From NCBI GenBank assembly GCA_022410635.1, contig JAJVDF010000139.1, forward strand, positions 2,203,306 through 2,267,305: DNA of 64,000 nt, written 5' to 3'. Origin of the DNA: Tretioscincus oriximinensis (taxonomy: Eukaryota > Chordata > Lepidosauria > Squamata > Gymnophthalmidae). Shown here in pieces: positions 1 to 11,084 of this stretch. The position numbers and the translations under genes are program-made. A model generated the notes under the pieces. The model saw nothing but the letters and a program-made list of their open reading frames with translations, was not told where the DNA came from and ran no database searches. Positions within the stretch are counted from its first letter, which is position 1; each line of letters starts with the position of its first letter.

Positions 1-597
1 CCGGGGAAGGGGAGGTGGGGGGAGGTTGAGCTATCGAGACCCCATCTCAGAGCCCCGCCTGGGCCCCAGGGGAAGGGCGCTGGCGTTGCGCAAGGACATG
101 GGGCCTGTGGGAGGGAGGCCTTTCCCTCAGGAGCAGCAGGGACCCCGGCGCTGGCCAGGGCTGGGGGCGGGGGGGAGGCCTGGCCGGATCTTGGGGCGGG
201 GGGGGGAGAGGGGGGTGTCAATGCCGGCGTTGCCAGGCGCATGGGAACTGTGGCGCGCTTGACATTGGGGGGGCATGGATAGAAGAGGCGCCGGCAGGAC
301 CCCCCGGCCGCCGGGCTCAGCTGGGGCAACCAGGGGGACAGAAGGCGAGTGGAAAGGGCCCCAGGGCTTCCCGGGCAATCGGATGTTGGGGCGACTTCCT
401 TCAACATTGGGGAAGGGAAAATGAAAAACCCTGGAAGTCTTAAAAAAGATCCAATTGGATGAGGGGGAAAATTTCCCCAGGAGTATCTGATCCCATGAAC
501 GAAAATAAATAAAATGGTGGGGAGAAAATGCTGTTCACTCCCAGGCAGAGAAAAGGGTTCCAGGCGATCTAGTGTGAGCTGAAAGTAGATCAACTCT
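1..597. other. GC-rich window start, no gene recognised
   Basis: The first 380 bases are GC-rich with G runs; the rest is mixed. The open frames here show no homeobox or HOX signature. HOXD8 should lie just outside, to the left, so this may be its upstream flank; that is inference from cluster order. Confidence 0.4.
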
Positions 598-728
598 GGC
601 TGCATCCACACATCCCTTGTTCATTCCGCGATAAAGCATTATGTGGACCGGCTTATTCCAGAAGATCCATGTTTTATTGCAGAATCTCCAATCATAGTGG
701 AATAAATAAGGGATGTNTGGATGGAGCC
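598..728. mobile_element. MITE family A copy
   Basis: Palindromic element starting GGCTGCATCCACACATC and ending with its complement. The inner part carries the family's ATAAAGCATT / TTTTATTGCAGAAT arms. Right end slightly decayed (GGATGGAGCC). Confidence 0.75.
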
Positions 729-826
729 TGGGAATGAATCAGATTTTGGACAGGTCTGAAGGGATTTGGCGAAGTCAGGCAAAAGGTTTCTGGACGAAGT
801 AAGTAGGGAAATTCACGACACTCTCT

Positions 827-979
827 GGCCCTGTCCCCCCTTATTCCGTGTTATGTATCTCGTAATAGGAGCCTGCCATCCACATGCGAAAGGGGCCTGC
901 CATAGTCTACTCTGGCATGTGGATGGCTAAGCTCCGTCCCGAGATATAGCCCGGAATAAAGCTCAGTGTGGACAGGGCC
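827..979. mobile_element. MITE family B copy
   Basis: Starts GGCCCTGTCC and ends GGACAGGGCC, an exact 10-bp terminal inverted repeat, with the family's CATCCACATGC and TGGCATGTGGATGGC inner arms. It lies about 100 bp from two family A copies. Confidence 0.75.
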
Positions 980-1094
980 TAAGTTGAGTTCAGTTCCAGC
1001 CCCCAAGAAGGGGATTTAAACACAGACACACAACACCCCCCCAAACGATTCCGAGTTAAGTTCCACATTCAGGACCGGAAATTATTTTCAAAAG

Positions 1095-1219
1095 GCCACT
1101 TATTTATTCCACTATCCCTGGCTATTCCACAATAAAGCCTGCTTTACTCCAGAACATCTTCGTTCTCTTGTGGAATATCCAATTATAGCGGAATAAATAA
1201 GGGGTGTGTGGATGCAGCC
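1095..1219. mobile_element. MITE family A copy, left end missing
   Basis: Starts inside the left arm at CACTTATTTATTCCAC and is complete on the right (GTGTGTGGATGCAGCC). The first 15 or so bases of the element are absent. Confidence 0.7.
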
Positions 1220-1537
1220 CAAGCTCCTATAGTGCGTCTAGATCTTCTTTCCCTTGCCAAAATTCACTATTTCTCTCCATCGGAAATATTCTCAACCTAA
1301 ATGAGTTTTATTTCCGTCTCTTTTCTCCCCTTCCTTTAAATACCCCCAGNGGCTTCTCTTGTTTAGTCAGTCATTTCGGGGTACTTTTTTTTTATAAAAA
1401 TAAAATTACGAATCAAGTTTAAGATAACTCCAGAAATTATGGGAGAGAAACAGCCCTCCATGCTTTATGTTTTATTCTTCGAGGAAAGAAGGAAAATAGG
1501 TATTGTGGAGGAGTTTCTGAATGTGCAGTGGGACTTG

Positions 1538-1674
1538 GGCCCTGTCCACANGGAATCTGGTTCTGGGGCACATCTGGGGACAGAGCTTGGCCACCCACAT
1601 GCCAGTGTAGACTATGGCAGCCCCTAGCCTGTGGTTGGCAGGCTCCTATACCGAGGGATAGCCCAGGATGAGCC
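1538..1674. mobile_element. MITE family B copy, right end truncated
   Basis: Left end GGCCCTGTCCACA is intact; the right arm runs out after AGCCCAGGATGAGCC, where unrelated sequence and a GT repeat follow. Confidence 0.7.
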
Positions 1675-1726
1675 TCTATATCTGCAGAAGCCTCCGGGAA
1701 GCCGCTAAGATTCAGACATAACTCTC

Positions 1727-1884
1727 GTGTGTGTGTGTGTGTGTGTATGTGCGTGTGCGTGTGCCTGTGCCTGTGTGTGTGTCTGTGTCTGTGTCTGTGT
1801 GTGTGTGTGTCTGTGCCTGTGTCTGTTCTGTGTCTGTGTCTGTGTGTGTGTCTGTGTGTGTATCTGTGTCTGTGTCTGTGTGGA
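1727..1884 (+). repeat. GT / CTGTGT microsatellite
   Basis: About 160 bp of GT with interspersed CTGTGT units. Open frames through it are only low-complexity repeats. It abuts a family B fragment on its right side. Confidence 0.9.
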
Positions 1885-1965
1885 TGCAGCCTTATTCTAA
1901 GCTTAGCCATTCACAAACCAGTCTACGGCAGGCCCCATTGGCATGCGGAAGGCAGTCTCCTGTTT
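1885..1965. mobile_element. MITE family B fragment
   Basis: GGATGCAGCCTTATTCTA, then CTTAGCCATTCACA and CTACGGCAGGCCCCA, match the left half of family B; the right half is degenerate. Confidence 0.5.
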
Positions 1966-1972
1966 CAAGATA

Positions 1973-2078
1973 TATATATACTGCTCTGAAAAATGAAGGG
2001 AACAAACCTAACAGTATATGTTAAACTTTAACATATACTGTTAGGTTTGTTCCCTTAATTGTTTGGAGCAGTATATAT
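1973..2078. mobile_element. Foldback element with perfect 29-bp inverted arms
   Basis: Two 29-bp arms beginning AGGGAACAAACCTAACAG are exact reverse complements separated by a single base; outside them ATATACTGCTC and GAGCAGTATAT extend the hairpin with a few mismatches to about 50 bp per arm. Short TA-flanked termini suggest a small mariner-type MITE, but no relative is present to test this. Confidence 0.6.
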
Positions 2079-2083
2079 TTCAA

Positions 2084-2228
2084 GGCTGCATCCACACATC
2101 ACTTGTTGATTCCATTATAGTTGGCTAGTCCACAATAAGGCATTGTGTTTGTCCCTGGAATATCCAATTATAGTGGAATTTTTATTTATTTTATTTATTT
2201 ATTTATATGTTTTATTTATTTATATGTT

Positions 2229-2263
<35 letters not shown>

Positions 2264-2362
2264 CATGTTTTATTTATTTATTTACTTACACTTTTTCTCA
2301 GGGCAGCCAACAGCAAACCATCCATACAAAACCAGCAAGTCAAGGGATGTGTGTATGGAGCC
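2084..2362. mobile_element. MITE family A copy expanded by a TTTA repeat
   Basis: Left end GGCTGCATCCACACATCACT and much of the right arm are present. A TTTA/TTTAT microsatellite (about 2178-2283) has grown inside the element, from the family's natural ATTTATT, separating it from a decayed right terminus (GGGATGTGTGTATGGAGCC). Confidence 0.6.
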
Positions 2363-3322
2363 TAAAGCTCTCCTGTGTTTTCAAAAGAGGCCTTTCAAGA
2401 TAACCAAACAATACTACAGTACTTACTCTTACAGCCATGTTTTATCTTTTCTCTCCACTGTTTCTCCTGAAACTTTTGCTCCGAATGCTGATAAAATATG
2501 GGAGCGAAAGTTACTGGCCAGGAAAAGATGTTGGCTTAAATTCTGACATTTCTGTGGCGCATGAATGGAAACACTTTGAACAGACCCTTCTCCAAGGTCC
2601 CTCAAGGAATTCATGGATCTGGGTTATCAGTTAATAAACGAAACCACATCTTCATTTTTTTTTAAAGTGTTATTTAATTGATGTCTGGAAATTCTTCTGG
2701 GAGCAAAATGCGTTTTATTAAGAATCATAACGGTGCCCATGTTTTTATTGAGGCGTTTTATTCAGAGCATATTTAATACAAAGCACAAGAAAAGCCCTCC
2801 AGAGATCCTTTCTTGGAGATTTCTCAACCCATATTCTTATTTTCTCCTTATTTTGAAGTCCAGATCCAGTTTAAATGGAGTTGCTTGAAACCCCAAGCCC
2901 AGGCTTGTACCCTTTCTGAAGGACACCTGGTTATGTGTCTCCCAGCACAATATTTATGTATAAATTATTGTACAATGATCTTCCCTTCGAAACACGTTCA
3001 TACAGTTTTCTTGGAATGCCCTGCACACGTGACAAATAAATAATTTAAACAAATAAGCAAAAATACAAAATAAAGNTGTGAGCTACTATAAAAACACTCC
3101 CCTCACATATTAATAAATAGCCTGTTGCAATGGAAACCTCCCTCTTGCAGGAAGGGAGGGCATCACCTACCTACACATTCCCAGAATAAAATGCTTAAAA
3201 TACAGCAACGATTGGTTGTGTTCATTTATTTATTTTTGTTACAAACAAAATCCTGAATTAAAAAGAATGGCAATTTTAATCAGTCACTGTAGAGTAGGAA
3301 AAAAATCCACAAAGCAGTGCAA

Positions 3323-3338
3323 CACCGCCCTCTAGTGG
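3323..3338 (-). promoter_or_regulatory. CTCF-like motif, HOXD8-HOXD9 spacer
   Basis: The minus strand reads CCACTAGAGGGCGGTG, matching all 16 positions of the CTCF consensus CCASYAGRGGGCRSYR as I know it. It stands in AT-rich DNA, so a chance match is less likely. The HoxD cluster is known to carry several CTCF sites separating regulatory domains. Confidence 0.55.
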
Positions 3339-3554
3339 TGAAATGAATAACTGATACCACANCCCAAGTATTTACTTTTATCCTACGAATGTGAAGGAGA
3401 TATATTTGAACAGAAACGGAATGTGAAAATAGATTCAACCCTTTTTTTAATTGTTGTTGATTCTTGAAGAAAGTATTTCTTTTATGCTGAATAAAACGCA
3501 ATAACGCCATCCCCAAAGTGCAATGATTATGAATTATAAATATTCGTCAGGTTC

Positions 3555-3720
3555 TCAATATTTATTATTTATTTATTTATTTATTTTTAGTACTTTTATC
3601 CCGCCCTTCACCCTAAGGTCGCAGGGCGGCTTACAACATTAAAATAACGTAACAGTTAAAAACAGTGACCCCCAAACCCTATAAGAACCGACTCATAAAC
3701 CTTACATTTTGAATAACAGG
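3555..3720 (-). mobile_element. Retroelement 3' end fragment
   Basis: On the minus strand the sequence reads GTAAGCCGCCCTGCGACC, then a GGGCGGGATAAAAGTA stretch and an AAATA-repeat tail. This order is typical of lizard non-LTR retroelement or SINE 3' ends. Only the tail remains. Confidence 0.5.
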
Positions 3721-6124
3721 AGAAGCATTTTACTTCTTTTATCCAGAATCCCAGAGAGATATTTTAATATGTGAAGATATTCCGCCCAAGGAAATAAATA
3801 TCATTCTTAATTCTAATATAAGTATAAAATATTCCAAAAAACATATGCTAGGACACCCATTTGTTTCCGTCCTGTGAGAAATTAAATTTTTTTGGCCTTA
3901 TTAGGAAGAGTTTTATGTTCTAATTTCGATTCTGAAATTCGTACTGCCTTGAACTTGCCTGTTTAATCACATCTCACGCCAGAGTGACAGTATTTGTGCC
4001 ACCATAGAGAATTTTGACAGTGCGGTATTGTGTTTCCCAGTTATTGTAAATATTAACATATTTTNAAAAAAAACAAGAAATCATTCCACAGCTTCTTATG
4101 GCAAGGATGTGAAAAATGGAATCTATGCAAAACGATTTGCCTCCCTTGTTGGTGCTGCTGCCATCTTGGAAGAAATAAACGTGGACTTGAGNGAATCCAC
4201 AAGGTTAGAGGATTGTTTAGGTCCAGCCTAAGGGTAACCAAAAGCCAGAGGGTTTTTTCCTACTCAATCCTAGGGCCCTAGAATGGTCATTACATCCCTG
4301 CTTTCAAAAGAACTACAGGATTTCTAAAAAATATGACTTTCGTATCAGTGCCCAATGCAAAATTCGTTACACTCATTTGACTTTTTTACACCAATGTTGT
4401 CTAGCATCCTTGAGCGACATATTAAAATTTATAGTGCAGATTTTAAGGCTTGTTTTTTTTNAAAAAAAAATCTGCATATGGGTTTTAGTCTAACACAAAC
4501 ATCAAAATAAGACAGTCTCAAAGAGCAAAGCGCCATCCCCTGTCGTAAACTCATTAGGTCCAGACGTCTAGCCTTCTCAATGGTTTTATTATACCTCGGT
4601 CCTTCCTGTTTTAAAAAAGAATTATAAGTGTAGGGTTGACAATGAATGGGGAAGTAAAGCAACACCTTTTCCAAAAGCATAATCGCTGGGGGGGGGGGGG
4701 TTAGGATGGGAGGGGGACATTGATAGCATCTACCCAAACAAATCTTTCCCATCTCAGAGCCTGTTTCTCTTCACCTTAAATCTGTTTTCTAGGGTCTTCG
4801 TTCAAGCATTTTTCTGATCTGCAACTTCTGAAAGAGGTTCTGAAATTCTAGAATGCCTCTGCCTCAGTAGATCTGTATCTGTGATCAGCAATTACATCTG
4901 TATAATTTTTGCCCTCTTGTATAGACACGTTTTCGTTGTGACTGTTTAAAATGCGCACAATAAAAGGTCCAATAATCAGACAAAGTGAAATATCTTGGCA
5001 TTTAAACAATTTGAGATGCAAACATCTGGTCTGTGCCCATTGTGTGTCTAAATCCTTTTCACTAAAATTAATGGGAAGAAAAATACTTATTAGCTGTTTT
5101 GATAAAACGCTTTTTAAAAAATGCCTTTTGTGCAGGAATGCAAGGCGTGATGACTTTTATAAAAGATGAGGCTGTTTTTGAAAAATATTTGATCAAAAAG
5201 CATGTTTGTTGATTGCTTTCTCTGAATGTAGTATTGCTAATAGTCTCAAATATCTTTCTGATTTCTAATAATTACAAAACAAAGTTTGAATAAGACATTT
5301 TGGAAAGCGGCATAATAGCACTAGATCTGTTTGGATCTTGTTTTTTATTTTCTTTGTCTTGTTTTTTTCCCCTCAAGGATATTCCACTATGTTGCTAAGT
5401 AAACCTGGAGTTGATTATTTTATTTTTCATTTAGAAAGGTCATTATAATCACAGCCACAGCCAAACCTCAAAGGAAATTATTTTGGGTGACTCTTATGGC
5501 AATGCACTGCTTCCACAGGGACCCTCTTGCTAAAAAAAATTGCAGCAAAATAAGGAAAAGATCTGGATAATATTTAGAAGGAATCTCAAATGTGTGTCCT
5601 GAAGGCTGGTTCCGTGTGTGATATTAATATGTATTGCTATTTGTTTCCAGCAGTATCTTAGCCCCCCTGGTGAGGATACTCCAAACACTTTGNGTTCTGT
5701 GCTGCATACACAGAGAAATAAGCTCCCTCTGTGTGCTCAAGTGTTTGTGGGGAATGAGTTTGTTCCACCTGTAGAATCCTCAAACCTTTCTTATCTGCAC
5801 CTTAACAGAGGAGACCTTCTTGAGGAATGGAGGCCATTTTTGTGGAAAATCTCCTCCTCCAGATTTCATAAATAGAGGGAGAAGTCTTCTTTCATCTAGA
5901 AAGTTCTTTCATCTGGAAGTTGTGTAAATCANTGTATTCATTTCCACTCACACACACACACCCCAAAATGGTAAAGAAATATGCATTTTTTAAATTTATT
6001 TTTGATTTCTGCGTCCATTGTTGGCTCATAAGATGAAGGCCTTGGAAAGACTGGCAGACAGACTCCCAGATGGTCCCTTCCCCTCCATCTTTCAAAGTTG
6101 GTTTAGCTTTTTCTCTCTCTCTCT

Positions 6125-6929
6125 CTCTTTATTGATCAAGTCAGTCTTTATTATAGGATCTGTGGCAATTTACAAAAAGGTCGGGAGGAAAGTCAACCAA
6201 TGTGGACACTGGCAAAAATGGTGGCGGCTCCAAAGGGTGACTGGGCCTACCAAAGTCCTTTCAAGCCCCCAGTCTTGAGCACCAATATATAAGAAAGAAA
6301 ATCTAGGTTTCCCCCTTCTCCCTCTCATGTCCTCTGTACAGTTTTGATTGGCGCGTCTCTTGCAAGCAGCCGGAGACAGACAGACAGACATATATACATA
6401 CCTACAGATATATACACACATTTCTCCTCCTTCAGAGAAACCCCAGATTAAAGTTGCACAATTGCAGATCTCAGCAAATCCTTTCCATTTTCGGTCCCAC
6501 AACCTCCCTTCTCTTTCTAGACTGGAAGAAGCGTGTCAGACATTTCACACAGCCCCCAAATCCCCCCCCCACACACCCCGGTTCACGTGCACTCACCACA
6601 ATACCTTTAAAAAAAATAAAAAGAGGGAGCGAGACCGTGCAGGAAAGCCACCCAGCCTCACCACCCAATCCCTGAAACTGGTCACATTCACGGCTATCTA
6701 CAAAAATAAACCCCAAACCCGCAGCCATTGGAGTGAAATTTCCCCGAGTTCTGTGTCCTGGGAGAAAGTAAAAAAGGAGGGAAAAAACCCCAATGACGAT
6801 GATGATGATAATAATAATAATATTAAGAATAATTAATCACTGATCGCTGGGTGCCCATGAGGGTTAGGGCTCCTTCCCCCAGGGGTCCCCCGGAGAGGCG
6901 CAAGGTCGCAGGTCCCTTGGGCGCCCCGT
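6125..6929 (-). other. HOXD9 3' UTR with candidate poly(A) signals
   Basis: Downstream of the HOXD9 stop, candidate AATAAA signals on the minus strand lie at about 6147-6152 and 6128-6133, predicting a 3' UTR of about 780-800 nt. It includes an ATT/AAT run at 6799-6828. No competing gene is seen here; the open frames are short and low in complexity. Confidence 0.4.
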
Positions 6930-8491
6930 CTAGTCCCCTTGAGGCCCCTTCTCCTTGTTGAGCTTTTTCATTTTCATCCTTCGGTTCTGGAACCAGATTT
7001 TGACCTGCCTCTCGGTCAGGTTTAAGATCCTGGCCACCTCGTAGCGGCGATCCCGGGTGAGGTACATGTTAAAGAGGAACTCCTTCTCCAGCTCCAGGGT
7101 CTGGAACTTGGTGTAGGGGCAGCGCTTTGGGGGGGGGGAGCGCGCGTGGATCCAGTTGGCCGCGGGGTTATCTGGAAGCAGCAAGGGGGGGGGGCAAGNC
7201 GTTGACCGTCCATAGCAGGCAGGCACCGGGGAGGGTGGTGGAAGGGGAGAGGTCGTTAAGTTAATTTAACGGAGGGCCGCTCGCTCTTTCCACCATGGAA
7301 GGAGGAATTATCATAAAAGCCTGAATGGCCCCGTCTGTTTACTGTACAAATGAGGTCTTCCTGATGGCGGTAGGTGGTTATGGGGGAGCGTTTTTATGGG
7401 CGCTTGTTGCTGCCTGCGCTCGGCTAGGCGTCTAGACGTTTTTATAGGTTAGTAAAACTATCAGTTTTGCACATCGGAGCCTTGCAAGTTGGGGCCATAA
7501 ATCAAAAGGGGGTGCAATTTCTTCCCTTCTTTTTCCCTCCCTCCCTCGCTCCCTTTTCCGTCCTTCCCTTTTTTTTTTTCCTGCGCGCAAACTTACTTGG
7601 GTCAAGTTGTGGCTCCGGCGGCTGCGGCGGCTTTTCCTCCTTCGGCGGCCCGCCGGGGCTGGGGCGGCGGCTGCAAGCGGGGGCTGCCGTGGCCGGGGAG
7701 GCGGCGGCGGAGGCAGAGGAGTCGGCGGCGGTGCTGGTGGCGCTGCTGCCTTCGCCGCTGCCGCCGCTGCCGGGGACGGGGGGCGCCTTCTCGCGGGGCT
7801 CGGCCGGGAACGCGGGGCAGGGGGCGAACGGGGGCCCGCTGGCCGCCTCCTTGGCCGAGGGGAAGCCGGGGGGCCCCGCGGGGGCGGCAGGGGCGGGCTG
7901 GGGGGCGCTGGTGGTGCTGGGGGGCGCGGGGGCGGCGGGGGCCGAGGCAGTGGCCGCCGCCGACTCCGGCTTGACGGTCCCGAAGTGGCGCCCGCTGGAG
8001 GCGGCGATCAAGCCCGGGGGCGCCCCCGAGGGGCCCAGGGGGGCTACTGCGGCGGGGTGGCTGTGGCGGCCGGGGAAGGAGGCGAAGGGATCAACTACCC
8101 ACGAGCGCACGTACCCGCCGCCGCCCTCCGCCGCCGCCTGCGCGGGCACATAGGGCCGGGGGTAGAGGCCGCCGCCGCCGCCGCTGCTGCTGCTGCTGCT
8201 GCCGGGCGNCGGGTGGTGGGCGGCGGCCCAGGGGGGCGGCGGCGCGGCGGCGGGCGGCGGCGCGGCGAAGCTGCAGGAGGCGAAGTCCGGGGGCCCCTCG
8301 GCCGCCGCCCCCGAGGAAGAGGAGGCGGCGGCGGCGGGAGGCAGCAGCAGCCGGGGGCTGGCGTGGAGATGGTGGCCGCCTGACAGGAACCGCCCGCCGG
8401 TCCCCAGGCCGCCGCCGTACGCCTCCTCGCCGCTCTCGTGGCCTATGAGGGAGTCAACATAGTAGTTACTCAGGGTGCCGCTCGAAGACAT
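6930..8491 (-). CDS. HOXD9: Homeobox protein HOXD9 (two exons)
   Basis: HOX9-paralogue transcription factor, nuclear and DNA-binding. Exon 1 is 8491-7597 and exon 2 is 7171-6930; the 425-bp intron has donor GTAAGT and acceptor TTCCAG. The joined frame gives 378 residues (human about 352). The N-terminus [17 protein letters not shown] is the HOX9 activation-region signature. Across the splice the protein reads LDP-NNPAANW, with the PBX-contact W at residue 305, followed by the homeodomain at about 311-370 with [12 protein letters not shown] chose the ATG at 8491, which has A at -3; an in-frame ATG ten codons upstream (8521) matches the longer human start and is possible. The middle of exon 1 is low-complexity Ala/Ser/Gly/Pro and contains one N at 8209 that does not break the frame. 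Oddity: homeodomain positions 1-3, normally TRK, read PPP over a C10 run. HOXD10 lies upstream on the same strand. Confidence 0.96.
7302..7455 (-). promoter_or_regulatory. HOXD9 intron: cluster of HOX/CDX-like sites
   Basis: The HOXD9 intron carries CATAAAA (7312-7318), TTTTTATGGGCG (7391-7402), a GGTTATGG (about 7376-7383) and TTTTTATAGG (about 7439-7448) within 150 bp. These are TTTAT/CATAAA cores favoured by CDX and posterior HOX proteins. Introns of several Hox genes are known to contain conserved homeodomain-binding enhancer elements; this may be the HOXD9 equivalent. Function is inferred. Confidence 0.4.
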
Positions 8492-8631
8492 GTTTCGGAG
8501 GCTCCCTCCGTGGCAGGGCATATGGGGCGGGGGGGCGCGGAGGGAGGCCGTGGCGGAAAAAGTAAACCCCGGACCCCGGGGCGGGGGGGCGGGGGGGCGG
8601 GGGGGCCGCGGTGTGTGTGGACGGTGCCGAT

Positions 8632-8647
8632 GTCGCCCCCTGGCCCA
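8632..8647 (-). promoter_or_regulatory. CTCF-like motif, HOXD9 upstream region
   Basis: The minus strand carries a CCAGGGGGCGAC core about 145 bp upstream of the HOXD9 ATG. It matches about 12 of 16 consensus positions, with the 3' core strong and the 5' end poor. The surrounding DNA is GC-rich, so this is weaker than the other calls. Confidence 0.25.
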
Positions 8648-8699
8648 CAGAACAGACCCGGCCAGCGCCGAGTTTTTTTTTTTCCGCTGGGCTGAGAGG

Positions 8700-8760
8700 C
8701 GCCGCGCCGCCGCCATTGGTTCGTTCTGCCCACGTGACGGCCGTATTTACCAATAACTCG
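8700..8760 (-). promoter_or_regulatory. HOXD9 proximal promoter: CCAAT and CACGTG
   Basis: On the transcribed strand a palindromic E-box CACGTG (8731-8736) sits between an ATTGG-type site (about 8750) and a CCAAT box (8713-8719), about 240 bp upstream of the chosen ATG. The ten bases CACGTGACGG on the plus strand recur exactly in the HOXD10 promoter. The arrangement fits a bHLH-ZIP (USF/MYC/TFE) and NF-Y promoter. Binding is inferred from motif only. Confidence 0.5.
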
Positions 8761-9157
8761 AGGTAAAAAATCAATCCGCTGGAACTGAGGGAAAAATCGG
8801 CGGCGGCGGCGCTTCAGTTTGTGAAGGGATTTTGTTGTTTCATCTCACCTGCGAAACGGGGGGGGGGACAGGTGCCCCTCCCAAATTATTAGAAGCCCCC
8901 CCCCCCCGTCCGCCTCTCTTGTGCGCTGCCAGGGGGCTGTGGGGTTCAGGGGATTTTTCCACGTGCCAGTGACTAGTCCGGATCCTTCCACGCCGCCCTG
9001 GCTAGCAGTCCAAGCGGGCGTGGCGCGTTCCTAGCTTCTGGAAGCCGCCACGGCGGCGAATGGGAGGACTATTTCTTCACCTCCACGCAGCCTTCCCTGT
9101 GCCAGGCGGATCCGCAGCATTCAGGCGGAACAACTCTCGGGCTCTTGGAAGATGTGT

Positions 9158-9760
9158 GGGGAGGGTGGGAAGAAGGAAGGGAGGAAGGAAGGAAAGAAAG
9201 AATAATGAAAAGAATGAAAGAAGCTGAAATGAATGCAAAATAGGCAGGCAGACAGGAAGGAAGGAATAGTGAAAAGAATGAAAGATGGTATAAGGAAGCA
9301 AAAATGAATGCGGAGAAGGAAGTCAAAACACAAAACTGAAAGAAGTAAAGATGGGAAGGTGGGAAGAAAGAGGGAAGAAAGGAAGGAAAGGAAAATGAAA
9401 TAAGATGGAAGGAAGGAAAATGAATGCAAAGAAGGAGAGAAGAGAAAATTCAAAATTGAAAGAAGATGGGGAAAAAGGAAAGGAAAGAAAGGAAAGAAAG
9501 AAAGAATGAATGGAGGTGGAAGGACGGAAAAATGAATGCAAAGAAGAAAGGGAAAAATACAACATTGAAAGAAATAAAGATGGGAGGGAGGAAAGAGGGA
9601 AGAAAGGAAGGAAAAAAAGGAAGAAAGAATAGAAGAAGGTGGAAGGAAGGAAGCAAAAATGAATGCAAAGAAGGAAGGATAGGAAAAATACAAAATTGAA
9701 AGAAAGAAAGAAGGGAAGAAGGAAGGGGGGAAGAAAGGAGGGCGGGAAAGTTAGAGAAAT
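9158..9760 (+). repeat. Polypurine minisatellite with ~115-bp period
   Basis: About 600 bp of almost pure purine (GGAA/GAAA) on the plus strand. It is not a simple repeat: AAATGAATGCAAAGAAGG recurs near 9226, 9300, 9417, 9528 and 9655, and an ACAAAATTGAAAGAA segment recurs after most copies. It lies 0.7-1.3 kb upstream of HOXD9. Confidence 0.8.
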
Positions 9761-10412
9761 CCTGGCAAGTGAAAATAAACACTGTCAAAAGTCTGTGGGA
9801 ATGTGTACACTGGAGGCCACGTTCCTCATGAAGCCGGGGGACGTGGCAGGCAGGGCGGACTTTGCCAATCCGGAGGGCGCCTTGGGGATGCCAGTCGCTC
9901 GTCTTTCAAACAACAAGAACAAGAATAATTTTCCCTCGGAAGGGAGAATCTCTGGGAAGAAGGAGCTCGTCTGCGCTGCCCGCTGTGTTGTTTTAAAACA
10001 GGTGGAAGACCTCACTGGAATGGTTTTTATGCCTTTCAATAAAACATTTTATGAGGTACATTTGATTATAGATTAATGTGTCCTTCTAATAAAACGGACG
10101 GATGGCACACAAACGACCCCACCAGTTCACACTCTCTCCCCCCCTCCCACCACCAGCACCAGCCCCTCCCTACAGTAAAGCTGAAATTTTGGAGTTCAAC
10201 GAGACCCCCCCCCCCCAGGCATTTCAGGAGGGGGCTGGGCGCAAAGTGTCAATAGGAACGAGCCCCCGACGGCTCCAACGCAGCCTGTTGGACCACAGCA
10301 GATTAAACCAAGCCAAAGTCCATGGAGGAAGGAAAGTTGTAATCCAGGAAACAAGACGGACTTCCAGGCTTCCATGTGGCTCCCACATTGCCCCCCCCCC
10401 CAGACACCTCCA

Positions 10413-10449
<37 letters not shown>

Positions 10450-10946
10450 GGATCACAAAAGATCTCCTCCACAGACGCCCCCCAAACCCAGGAGGCTCCG
10501 GTTTAGGCAGCTTTTGTGGTTGACTTCCCGAGGCCAAGTTTCCGGCATGGGCTGAACCTGGAGCCCGCATTCGACGGGGCACTTCAGCAACTAATTGGGG
10601 CCTTTTTATGGTTTAGCTTTGCTTTGTGCTTTCCCCGGGCAGATGTTTCGCCTTCAGAAAGGCCGGGACACGGGGAGGCTCGAGGAAGGGAGGACGAACA
10701 GGGGTTTAGTTCAAATCCAAAACTCTTCTTTGGAGAGATCAAAGGCGCCACTTCCTGTACTTGGCTCGCAGGTTTTCCTGGAGGTCAAATGGGGTTGGGG
10801 GGTTGGGGGGGGGTTGGGGTTGGGGGGTCTTTCTGTACTTTGGGAAAGGCACCAGTGGTGATGGTGGTTGGCCTTTGTGTAGTTATTTTTTTCCCTAAAA
10901 ACAGACGCCAAATTTCTTCCTCACCTTCGTGTTCCACGTGTCTTTA
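9761..10946. other. HOXD9-HOXD10 spacer, left part
   Basis: Unique-looking sequence without a recognisable gene. It contains TTTTTATGGTTTAG (about 10603) and TTTTTATGCC (about 10023), HOX/CDX-like cores, and a CA repeat (10414-10447). No MITE is present. Confidence 0.4.
10414..10447 (+). repeat. CA microsatellite
   Basis: About 17 CA units, preceded by C runs. Confidence 0.9.
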
Positions 10947-11084
10947 GGACCCTGTCCCCACTGATTCTGGGCTCTATCTCGAAATAGGAGCCTGCCATCG
11001 GGGGCTGCCATAGGCTGCGCTGGCATGTGGATGGCCCAGCTCTGTATGGAGACAGAACCCAGAATAAGGCTCAGTGGAGATGCG
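10947..11084. mobile_element. MITE family B copy
   Basis: Left half begins GGACCCTGTCCCCACTGATTC; the right half has GGCATGTGGATGGCCCAGC and AGAATAAGGCTCAGTGG. The centre is deleted and the right terminus is decayed. Confidence 0.65.

Larger units (their letters stand above)
2640..5875. other. AT-rich HOXD8-HOXD9 spacer
   Basis: No convincing coding sequence: every open frame is short and unrelated to known families. It holds the CTCF-like motif at 3323, a retroelement tail near 3.6 kb, and several single Ns placed exactly between T and A runs (4065, 4461). Confidence 0.5.

Noticed and set aside
1437..2546. His/Thr, Cys/Val and Phe/Ile-repeat open frames
   Set aside because: They are translations of GT and TTTA microsatellites.
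1..6929. HOXD8 exons
   Set aside because: No [15 protein letters not shown] homeodomain or MSSYFVNP start is present on either strand; HOXD8 must lie outside the window.
7467..8383. Long open frames on the plus strand opposite HOXD9 exon 1 (Gly/Ala/Arg-rich)
   Set aside because: They are antisense shadows of a GC-rich exon; composition is low complexity and no family is recognisable.
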